The notes under the pieces: generated by a model
Told to the model about the DNA's origin: nothing
What the model saw: only the letters and a program-made list of their open reading frames with translations
Databases searched by the model: none
NCBI RefSeq assembly: GCF_047948215.1
Contig: NC_134455.1
Coordinates: forward strand, 322,640,147-322,704,146
Source: Lycorma delicatula
Lineage: Eukaryota > Arthropoda > Insecta > Hemiptera > Fulgoridae
DNA length: 64,000 nt
Reading direction: 5' to 3'
Program-made: the position numbers and the translations under genes
Part shown: positions 28,801 through 41,090 of the stretch, piece by piece
Layout: every line of letters starts with the position of its first letter
Position numbering within the stretch: the first letter of the stretch is position 1

Positions 28801-31800
28801 AGTTTTATTGTATATTTTTATTAATGTTTGTATAAATATATTAGTTAATAGCTACCAAAATACATTTTTTTGTAACTAGCAAGCCTTTAAAGTATTACTT
28901 TTTTTAAAAAATGAGATCCAAATGGAAACAAGGACAAACAATACATAGTGAAGCCCGAGAAATAATTCGTAGAGTTATAAATAAGTGTGATGAGCAGTAC
29001 AGTGAGGATAAAATTGAGCAACCCATTTGGAAAAGAAATCTGAGAGCATCGACATACACTGAACCATATCCTGGATCATATGAGCAGACCATATCTAAGG
29101 TACAGAAGGAAGATTTAGAAGCAGGATAAAGTGTTCTTACAACTCCAGGGAAAAAGAGAACACAACATCAAAGAACATTGTCATCCGTCGATGAATTCGA
29201 TAGAAACATAATTCATAATTTAATAGTAGAGATTTCTACATAAACAAAAAAGTAATTACTACAGCACAAAAATTGTGATCTGCTGTTTGTGAAGGAATTA
29301 ATTTTCCTTGAAGTAAGCATACACTCAGAATAATTTTGAAAAAAATGGGTTCAAATGGAAAGATGTCAAAATATGAGAAAGATTTTGATAGAAAGACCAG
29401 ATGTTGTGAACTGGCGCGCTTGGTATCTCCAGTCCATTCAATGTCAAAGAGAACTTAGAAGAATTATTGTCTACATTGACAAAACATGGATGTACAACAA
29501 CCTTAGGTTTGGAAAATGCTGGCAAAGTAATGAAGTCATGGGCATAACTGCAAACAGATTAATTGTTGTTCATGCTGGCATAGAAAATGGCTTCATAACC
29601 AGAGCAGAACATGTTTTTCAGGCAGAAAAAGCATCTGGGGATTATCATGGCCTGATGATTGCTGAAAATTTTGAAAAGTGGCTGCAAGAAAAATTAATCC
29701 CTAACCTGCCAAACAAGTGTGTCATTGTTCTAGACAACGCACCTTATCATACTGTCCAGCTAAACAAGGCACCTACAAAATATGCGATAAAAAATGAAAT
29801 GAACTAGTTGGCTAGCAACAATGTTCCAGTCAATGAATACTTGAGGAAATTCGAATTATTGTCATTAACTGATCACCACAAAAAAGAGAAGACCTACTGT
29901 GTACATGAAATTTTTCTTAAAAAGTCACATAGCACTGTGGCCTTCCACTGTATATGTGTGAATTAAATCCAATAGAATTTATTTGGGGTAAAATAAAAGG
30001 ATTAATAAGAAATGAAAATGTTACTGGAGATCTGAGTAAAACTGCTCTGATAACAAAACACATGAAGCAATTTCATCCATTTTGAAAGAAGACTGGGGAA
30101 TTTTCTGTGAAAAGTTAGAGAAGGTAGAAAGAGAATATTGGAAAAATGACAGACTGATTGAAAACTTAATGGAAAATTTTGTTATACAAATCAATGACAA
30201 AGATAGTGACAGCACAGAAGAGGATGATGGTGGTAACGACAATGAAGAGCCATTAGCAGAAGTTTTAGCCAAAGAACACTAAAAAATATATATTTTGAAT
30301 GTTTTTCCTGACTTTCCCTTCTCCTTTCTTTTTTACCTTTATTTGTAAAAACAAAAAAAAAAATTTATAGTTCAAGCTGTACAAAAATTATTAGCATGCA
30401 ATGTATATATATATATATCTGATGTTTATATCTAATCTTTATTTTCACTGCACTATCAGTTTTACTTACATGTCAATCCAGTACAGCCTGTCATTATAAA
30501 ATGTTAGAGCACAGGGATTATCCAGAGAATGGTCCAGAAGGTGTTCCTTACCTGAACCATCATAATTCATCCTTTTAATTGTATTCTTTGACGAATCAGA
30601 CCAGTAAAGTTTTTGATTCTAAATTTAAAAAAAATTTAACTGACTCATTAATCAACATCATAAAACAAATAAGACAAACTGACATCATGCATTACATATA
30701 CATTTTGTAATTTTAAAATATAAATATTGTAACAATAAACACAATAATAAAAATTAACATTTAAAATTCTAAGTCATAAATTTCATAATTCAAAAATAAT
30801 TAATTTGGAGAGTACAAATGAACAGATCTACATCAAATAACAAGATAAAATTATTACTATATTCTAATTTAAAATATATTATGCTATCTAAAACATAATC
30901 AAAAGACAGATCCACAAAAAAATTCACCACTATCTGCTATGAAACACAGTTTGTGAAACCTAAAACAAACTGAAGTCTTCAAATTTTACATACTTTTCAA
31001 ATTAATATTAAAAACATACAACATAAGACAAGTCCAACCAGAAAGAAATCATTATAAATACGGTTTAAACTGGAATGACTACACTAATGCAGTAACTTTC
31101 TATTCTTCTTTCATATAATTGTCAGTTTGATGTCAATTGGGGCACATATATTAATATTTTTTCTTAAATGAATGTAATTAATATATTTAATATCTTAACC
31201 CCCCCCCCCCCCCCCAGGAGGCAAGGGTCTCGATCTATGCCTTAAAGCCTACCATGGGATAATACAAATATTCCCTGAAAATTTGAAAGCAATCGGTTGG
31301 TTGGTTCTGTTGCGCATCGCAACAGAACCAACAGCATCTGATGCAAACAGAAAAATTTGCATATATATATATATATATATATATATGACTGACCATTACT
31401 GCATTATGTACTTAAACAAAGTGAACAACATAAAATCCCAAATTTTTATTTGTGATTGTTGCCTGTATAGTAACTACACAGTATATATCAGTATAGATCA
31501 GTTGTTTCTTTTACTAATAAGTTCTATTGTTTTGTGCTGATCACTGTTCATGCTTCAGTACAGTATGCTTTGTCTCACAGTTATGTTTTATCAAAATATC
31601 TTGTTCTGAGCAGAAAAAGATTGTTAATCAATCCTTAAGTGCATTCAGGATTTTTTAAAGAAATAAGTGAAATACTTGGTGAAAAGCTTTCCTATGGCAA
31701 CCCAGACAAGATTTGGTTAAAAAATGTATAACAGATTCAGTTGAAAATGCAAAACAAAATAGTTTACCAACCATTAGGATTTCAGAGGCCATAGTCAATA

Positions 31801-34800
31801 TTTAATAAAAAATTTCTGCAAGTTCAAATAAATCTATGAAATCAAAAAAATGATGTAAAGTACACACCATGACATAAGTTTCTGAATTGTTTAAATTTAA
31901 GAGCATATTGTAAAATATCTGTGCAACAACTTAAGAAAGCAAACAAACCGAAATGTCTTGTTATTGTAACTGGCTTCTCAATAAATTTGCTAATGGTGAA
32001 TTAGACCCACTGCTGTATTTTATGACTGCTGGGCATGTCAACTCACAAAATACATGGTTTTGGATCACAGGTAACTCTCACAATATGTATAAAAAAAAAC
32101 CACTTCAAGTTGAGAAAATGATAACATATTATGATTTTGACACAGTACATAGTTTAATGATGTGCAATACATCGTAGTGTACTGTGTCTTGTAATTGTAT
32201 GTGGGGGCCAATATTTTTTGATACGACACAAGTTTACATCACAATTCTTGAAGAATTAATAATCTTGTAAGAATACCTCACAATCTTCTCAATTTACTGA
32301 AAGTGAACTCTGTTACTGCTTCTTTCAACAAGAATTGAAGCAATATGTCACTTACTTCACAATTCATTGGCCTGCATTTACATGGCTTGAAGCCATCTTT
32401 TAGCAAAAGTCTGTGGCCTCCATGTACTACAGATTTTTCTACTTGTGATTTTTAGCTGGAAGCTACTTGAAGGATATAGTTTATGAAACTAATTCCCACA
32501 CTTTGGAAGAGATCATATATTTTAAGTGTTATCAAAGCCATTGACTGAAATGTTTTGCATTGGATGTTTCAACATAATTACTCGAGCAGGACTTCCATTC
32601 TTTTGCAAATATACGTACAAGTATTTAAGTTTTTGTATTTTCATTTTGTTTAATTTATTCATAAAATTAATCAGTGACTAACTGTTTGGGCAGGTTATCA
32701 GCGATGTGCTGGTTTTAAGTTGATCACCTTGTACTACAAGTTTTAATTTATTTAAATAAAAAATTCTTAATAACTGAATTCTTTTATTTAATTTTAAACC
32801 CATACAATACCATACCTCCTTAGCCTTTGGGCTTATACTTTAGTACACCTTTCCAAAACTATTTACTGTAACCTCAATGAAGCAAAATAAGTAGTTGCTA
32901 TTTATTAATCTTAACAATCTTTATATAGATAAAATACTTCACATAAGACAATAAAAACTGCTTAATTAATTTATTAATGGCTTGGTCACATGCAGTAGAC
33001 CTTCTGTACAAGAAGGTAAGTGTTTTTTCCCACTCTGACACATAGAAAAGATCAATTCTTAAATAAAAAGGAATGAATGAGCACAAAGGAAATCAAGCTG
33101 GTCAATAATCATAACATTTTTACCAAACCTAAATATAAGTAGACTTTACCAAATGCAAAAGAGATTACTTTTTATGACAGTTAACTATTTTGTTTATTTC
33201 TATGTTGTGGCTACACTGTTTGACCAAACCCTTCCTTTTTAAGCTTATGTAATGTGAGTTTTGTTGTTTGTTTATTTAGGAATTTTCATGTTATAAGTAG
33301 TATTTTGTAAAGGTTTATTTAATTTTTTATTACAAAATCATACTTACATTTTTTTATTGTCTGTGTTGAATATATAATAATGAACATAACTCCAAGAAAG
33401 TATTCAAAAATTGTTTTTCTTTCTGAGCATACCAGCATGATATGACAAATAGCTTCTGAGTGTGGTGTTGGACTAGAGACAATGAATGCTATTTTAAAAA
33501 ATTTTGAATAATCTGGTTACTTTTCACCTCAAAGGAAAGGCACATGTGGTGTTAAAAGAAAAACTACACCAATATAACAGTTATTGATGAGAAAAAGTAA
33601 ACTTGATCCTAGATTATCTGCTGTGGATTTAAACTGATCAGTAGCCTGTGGAACAGATTTACACAGGACAACTGTTAGAAATCGACTTCTTGCAGGTGGA
33701 CAAAGAGCAGGTCAGCCAGCTAAAAAGCAGCTTTTAATACCAGTAATGTGCAAAAAATGCTCTTATGGGCAAAGAACTGCTAACTGGATCAAAAAAGATT
33801 AGAAAAATATTATGTTTTCTGTCAAGTCACATTTTTATGTTCAGGGGCAAAGGGTTGCATTCAATAGGAAAGCATCAAATGAAAAAAGATCACTGGCTCA
33901 TATCTAACAATCAGTTAAACATCCCCAGAAAAAATATTTGGGGACTGTTTCACATTTGAAGGCCCTTGTTCATTTTGTTCATTACCTCCAGTAGATGGTA
34001 TGTTGAAAAGTGATGCATATACCAAAATTCTGAAGGAAAGAGCTGTGACAAAGCTTCTAAAAAATTCCTACAAGGCACCAGAGTATTCCATCAAAGTTTG
34101 GTGCCATGCCGTACTGCCAAAAAAGTGGAAAAACTTTATGAAGTATGAAACATTAAAGTGCTCCTGTGACAAAGAAATACCCTAGACTTAAACCCATTTA
34201 TAAAATTTATAGGTAATAGTAAAAAAAACTAAAAAATTAATTGTAGCAAAAAACTGACCTCATTAAAGCACTGATTTCATGATGAAGAAATAAGAAAAAA
34301 ACCTGCTATGCTTGTATTTATATGCTACTGTAGTTTTATGTATATATATACGAGGTCTGTAAATAAAGTAATGAGACTGGTTCAGAAAAACGTTTTATTT
34401 ACAATCCAAATACTTGGACTGTATCACCTTAGAAATAGTTCCCTTGGGAAGCCACTAAACACTTCAAATGGCTTTCCCACTCTTCATAGCAGTGTTGGAA
34501 CTTAGAAACCATAATATCATTCAGATGACCGATTACATTTTTTTTTCTACTGTTCCAAAATAGTGTCCGTTGAGATGTTTTTTTATTCGGGAACAGGAAA
34601 AAGTCGCAGGGATCAAGTCAGGTGAATAAGGTGGTTGAGGATCTTCAGGAATGTTTTTCTTTGCTAAAAACTCATTAATTGAGAGTACAGTGTGACAAGG
34701 TGCATTGTCATGATACAGCACCCAGTTGTCTTTGTGTCTGGTCTCATGCGAGCAACTCTTTTCTGCAGTCTTTCAAGAATTTTTCGGTAAACATATTGAT

Positions 34801-37800
34801 TTACAGTGTCCTGTAGGCAAAAACTCCTTATGGACAACACCATTAGTATCAAAGAAACAAATTAGCATGGTTTTGATTTTTGATTTGCTTATTTTTGTTT
34901 TTTTGGGACATGGTGAGTTTGAAGTGTGTCACTCCTTGCTCTGGCGTTTTGTTTCTGGGTCATAATCAAATACCCAAGACACATCATCAGTTATTACAAT
35001 TTTTAGAAAATCAGGATCAGTTTCAATTCACCCTGAAAGATCGCAGCAAACTACCACCAGTTGTTTTTCTGTTCGACAGTGAGGTTTTATGGGACCAATT
35101 TTGCACAATTTTTTTTCATGTCCAATTTGCTTGCCAAAATTTGATGGACTGTGGTATGGTTCAAATTCAATTGTTCTGAAATTATTCTGACAGTTAATCG
35201 CCGGTCATACCGTATCAAGTCTCCGATTCACTCAACATTGTCGTCACTTTTTTACATTAATGGTCTACTAGAGTGTGGGTCTTCCTGTGTGGATTGTCTG
35301 CAACTGATTCTCAGCCATCTGAAAATGCTTTAAACCACCTAAAACTTGGGCTCAGGACAAAGTATCATCTTCATACACCCTTTTCAATTTTGAAAAAGTT
35401 TCAGTAGTATTCTCACTGAGTTTAACACAAAATTTGATTGCACAACGTTTCTCATAATTAGTATCACTCATTTTTGTAACGCACAACAAAAACTCATTTC
35501 ACGAAAAGTTTGTTTACATCTCACGTGGCAACAATAGACTAAATATATTAATACCTAATATAAAAGGGCTGTAAATAAAGTAATGAGACTAATTTCTTTT
35601 GGCAGCCAAAGGGGCAACACTGTAAAGTTACTAGTAGTTACAGTAAAAAACATTAAAAAAATGTAACCGACCATCTGAAGGATATTCTGGTTTCTGAGTT
35701 CCAACACTGCTATGAAGAGTAGGAAAACCATTTGAAGCATTGCACAGCTTCCCAAGGGAACTATTTCAAAGGTGATATGAGTCCATGTATAACTGGATTG
35801 TAAATAAAACATTTTTCTGAACCAGTCTCACTACTTTATTTACAGACTTGTAAATCAGCTGTTGATATAACCATATGTTTACTAGTAACTTTACAGTGTT
35901 GCCACTTTGGCTGCCAAAAAAAAACTAGTCTTATTTCTTTATTTACAGATCTTATATACATAGATATATATAGGATATTTGCAATTCAACCTCTGGTAGG
36001 GCATTACTAACAAACTGGTTTACAGTTTATGTTATAAATAACATGCATGCACAGTAGTCATCATGTAAGCTTTAATATGTCACACATACAGTCAACTGCC
36101 AAATTGTTCTGTTCTGCTGAAGCAGTATGTGGTAAAATACGGAGGCTATCGCCAGTTCCAAGATACTTAGTGTCATTCATTTTTTGGAAGCAGATGAAAT
36201 ATCTGCAGCCAAGATCCACCAGCTCTAAGGATGGTGGTGAATGGTAATGGTGGGAATGGTAAACAAGTTTACCATTCCCCTGATCAGGCACCATCTGATT
36301 TTCAGCTGTTACAAAACTGAAGAATTGACTGGTTAATCAATACTTTAAAAGCAATGATAAACTCATGGATGGAGTCAACGAAAGGATAGGTACTTTGCAG
36401 GTGTCTTTCATTTATTTTTATTACTCAACCAGAGGCTAATTTATAAATAACCTTAGTATTTAAAGACCATTCTTGATAACAAAAAATACACATAATTCTA
36501 ATGAAGCAAATACTTTTGTAGAATAATTCCTGAAGTTCATTGTATCATCTTTCAATCACTGTCCTGACAAAAATGAAAGGTTATAACCAAACACATCTTA
36601 TATGCATCATCTTCTAACATACTTTAAATAAAAAATATATTATTGCAAACATTCCTAACACTAAAATTTGAATTGTCAATTTAGCAAAAAACAGATAACC
36701 ATTTAGATTAATTAAATACTTACTTTTGAGTCAACAGCAATATCACTGACTACGCCACTAGTCATGTTAAGAAGAAGCATTCTGTTAGAGCCATCTAAAC
36801 CAGTTCTTGAGATTCTAGGAAATTTTCCAGCATCGGCCCAAAACAGAAGACCTCTTTCTGGATCAAGAGTCAAAGAATGTGGGGCATCCAATCCATCACT
36901 TATAACAACATATCGATGTTTACCATTAGTTCTACTGACTTCAATAACATTTTGCTGAGGGTCTGTCCAATACAAGTTTCCTATTAAGACAATAATAACT
37001 TAATTAATTGAGGACAAACTACCACTGAGTTCTAACGACACAGTTTTGTCTGGTAACATAAACAAGAATGATAATGATTTGCAAATATATTTTAAAAACA
37101 TAAATGAGTTTAATAATTGAGAAACAAAAGATCTAGTTACATATTTCTGTTTCATGTGTTCAAATAACTTTCAAATTGACAAAGATTAAATATAAGTAAG
37201 TTTTATGTAAAACAAATAAAATGTAACTTTTGATATAAGGTATAAATTTACCTTGTTTAGTTTTAAATTTTCAACTTTATTTTTTTTTTGTCTTCAGTCA
37301 TTTGACTCATTTCATACAGCTCTCCAAGATTCCCTATCTAGTGGCATCATTTCATTTTGGTAAACCCCTACATCCTACTTTCCTAAAAATTTGTTTTACA
37401 TATCAAATGTTGCCTGCCTGCACAATTTTTCCCATCTACCTATTCCTCCAATATCAAAGTGACTTATTCCAGGATGCCTTAATATGTGGCCTATAAGTCT
37501 GTTCTTCTTTTAATTATATTTTTCCAAATGCTTCTTTCTTCATCAATTTTCCGCAACACCTCTTCATTTGTCACTTTATCCATCCATCTGATTTTTAACA
37601 TTTCCCTATAGCACCACATTTCAAAAGCTTCTAATTTTTTTCTTCTCAGGTACTTCGATCGTCAAAGTTTCACTTCCAAACAAAGCTACATTCCAAACAT
37701 ATATTTTCGAAAATGTTTTCCTGATGTTTAAATTAATTTCTGATGTAAGCAAATTATATTTCTGACTGAAAGCTTGTTTCGCTTGTGTTATTTGGCATTT

Positions 37801-40800
37801 TATATCACTCCCACTTCGTCTATCTTTAGTAATTCTATTTCCCAAATAACAGAATTCTTCTACCTCCATAAATTTTTCTCTTCTTATTTTTATATTCAGT
37901 GGTCCACCTACATTATTTCTACTACATTTCATTACCTTCATTTTGTTCTTGTTTATTTCTATGCGGTCAACTTTATTTTTTTTTATTTCATAAACAACCT
38001 ACATTTTATCTTAACGGTGCTCAGACTTCATGTCTCCTCAGGATTCATTTTACATTTTGTATAGTTTATTTACCTTCAAAAGGTATATTTTGGAATACCT
38101 ATTTTATTAAGGATACCTTCCAAGTATTTCCCATCCTCCCCTTTATATATTTTCTCATATATTTTTAAGAACTTTGCTTTGTAAATACCTTTGTAGAAAT
38201 CTTGAAAGAGTCAATAATCCCAATTATTATTTGAATCCACCCTTCCATTAAGACATTTCATTTCACCATTATTATTATTAGATTTTCATTCTCTTTAACA
38301 TATGTTTATCATACTATGTAATCCATTTCTTCAATTATTACATCTTTAATTTTGCAGAAGAGATTGTTGACATGTAAACCTGGAGTATTATTGTTGGATC
38401 TATTGTTTGGATCTATCATAAATAATTCTCTTTATGTAGTGTTTGTGATGGCATACTTGTTTTACTTATACATTTTTATTCTAAGTCCTGAATTTCTATT
38501 AATTTATTTTATGTTAATTATTCCACAATCACCATATAAAAAACATTACTCTTTTCTCCTCTTTATCTCACTAACGTTAACAATATCTAACCTTAATACA
38601 AATCAATTTTGTATTCTAAATTATCTAATCTAATGATCTTTTTTTAACTTTTGAAATTCACTAAAACTATGATTCTTAATGTCTAATTATCTTCTATCCA
38701 GTAATCTCCACCTAGAGCTTCCAGCGAGAGTTATACTGCAGAAGCCATCATATAGTATATAACAGAGTAATAAAGAATGCACTTCCTTGGAAAACACAGT
38801 AGTAATTTTCCACTCTTCCAATTGTGCAAAACTAATTGTTTAATATTGTTTTGTTTTTGAGGCCATAACAGACATTACTTAGAAGACAACTGAAGAAAGT
38901 GCTATTACTGCCACAGTTCAGAAGTCAAATCATATTCTAGCTTCCCACATTTAGCCATTCATTATAGCTACACCTATGTAAAGCTACATACTTTTCAAAA
39001 GCTCTCATGTTTCCCCACAAACAAGGTTTCATTATACTTACCTTTTTTTTCTAAAATATTAGTAAGCAATATTATCATAAATGTAACAGCCTTAGATCAG
39101 ATTTTGAGATATTACATAAGTACTGGTCAACTCTGTATTTTTTTCAACAAAAAAAAGGGTTCAAGTTGCAATGAAATGAATAAAATGAATTCTAATCTGA
39201 GTAAATATAAAAGATCAGACAATAAGATTTGTGTATAGTTACAAGAGTAAAGCTGATATCCCTGAATTCCAGAAACATATCCTTTATTATTACCTTTTCT
39301 CCTCCTAAAAAATAATGATGTTCATCAAGGGAGGAAATTCTATAATTTGAGAGAAAGGATTTTGGTTTAATAAGAAGAAGTCAAGAAAATCTTTATGTAA
39401 GTAACAATTCAAATCCTAGAAAAGATTTGGATTTGACAGTTTGTAACTCTAAGTTCAGTCTGGTTTATAATGAGTGTATACTTTTTATTTTAGGCAAGAT
39501 AATTAATTTCAGTAATTTTGAAATCTGTTCTGAAACATTAAGACCTTAGACAACCTGTGTATACCACTGATTGAATTTTATTCCACTTACCAGCCAGCCA
39601 GTCCACTGCCAATCCTGAAAAAAAAAAAATTGTGTATAAAGATAATGTCCAATTGACAATTACAAACTAATAGCTGGTAAGAAATAAAAAAAGTACTTAT
39701 AAAATGCAAACTGTATGTATTTAAAATAACTTAAAGTTCAAGAAAAGTGCTCAAATTTGCTTGTGTAAAATAGTAATTCCAATTCAGTTATTATTTTTTT
39801 TATTTCACAACCTGACTTACAAAACGTCTTTATACAATTAAAAAAACTTTTCTCTAAGAATTCTGCAAATAGAAAAATATTAAAAATTAAACAAAAATTC
39901 TCTTGAACTTTACATTACTTTTTATCATAGCAAAAATTGTTTTTTCAACTTTTAAAAACAACATTAAACACACAAGGAGAAACGTATTTCTTATTAAAAC
40001 CAAACATTATCAGAACACTGAATCTTATAATTTTGCAATGTATTCCTGACTTCAAAAGCAAAGCAAAGACTTGTCCATTTAAATCATTCAAAATCAAACT
40101 AATCTCATAAATTTCAAAATAGATTATTTAAATATTTTTAAATTTAATACACGAATACATTTTTGAATATAGATCAAAAACAAAAACAGATTTTTAATCA
40201 ACAGAATGAACTTAAAAGTTCTTCAGTTCTTGGTTGTCTTAGCCATTCTGCTCTCTGTTTCAAACATCTTAAAGATAAATAAAATCATTTATAAATTATT
40301 TACAAGGTCATTCATTTACAACCACAAAAATGTTCAGAAATCTAAAGCGTTATATCCTTAAGAACAAAAAACCTTTTATACTGAATGACACTGTAGGTAG
40401 CAAATTTCTACACAACGTAATAAGATATAATATATACTACATAATAGTAATATGTAAGATATAATATATAAGGTACAGAAAGATTCTAAGTTTATGCATA
40501 AAATCATTAATAAAAACAATAATCAATTAGAATAAGATGAATAGATTCAATTAATTTTATGGATTAGTGTACGTTACTAACACAGGAAAAGATCTGACAA
40601 TAATCTGAATCAATTTTAATAATTATAAAGTGCATTATTAACAAAGTTCATTACAGCCTAGAAGATTTTTGTAGAGCAGAGGATCAGTTTATCTATCATT
40701 TTTAACTGAAGTTTATTATTAACCTTATAAACTGAAGTCAGTAGAATAGTACTTCATATTCACACATAGTATGTTATGTTAAAATTACTTCTGCAAATAA

Positions 40801-41041
40801 TTGGAACCATTGACAATATTTATGACTACATACTACATCTGTCAGTACATTTAATTTTTCACTAGAAAGATAATTGATAAAATATCTGTAAATTAAGGAT
40901 TGTAAGATTTCATTCTCCTGAACTTAAAAACTCCTTTAACCATCATAAATGTTTAAAATTATAATATCTTTCCTTCAACTCAAAACAATATTAGAAAACA
41001 TTATGAACTGACTACAAAAGAAGTCATCTACATATGGAAGT

Positions 41042-41090
<49 letters not shown>

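Larger units (their letters stand above)
23186..30469 (-). other. LRP1 intron 6 (F to G), 7.3 kb
   Basis: Holds a long hairpin (23499..23767), TAA/TA simple repeats near 23905, a near full-length RTE-like LINE (25509..28437) and a DDE transposon remnant (about 28500..30300). From 23800 to 25500 I see only AT-rich sequence. Confidence 0.85.
30619..36723 (-). other. LRP1 intron 5 (E to F), 6.1 kb
   Basis: Holds a C17 run and hairpin (31199..31332), a DDE remnant (31560..32600), a Tc1-like remnant (33380..34245) and a mariner with a nested mariner (34351..35954). A 13-bp-stem hairpin lies at 36252..36279. From 30619 to 31190 and 36300 to 36723 I see nothing else. Confidence 0.85.

Noticed and set aside
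36047..36294. Overlapping open frames on both strands near 36050..36290
   Set aside because: No family pattern on either strand, and frames are mutually antisense; a small hairpin is the only structure seen.
38352..38633. 93-codon hydrophobic plus-strand frame
   Set aside because: Hydrophobic only because the DNA is T-rich; no signal or family pattern.
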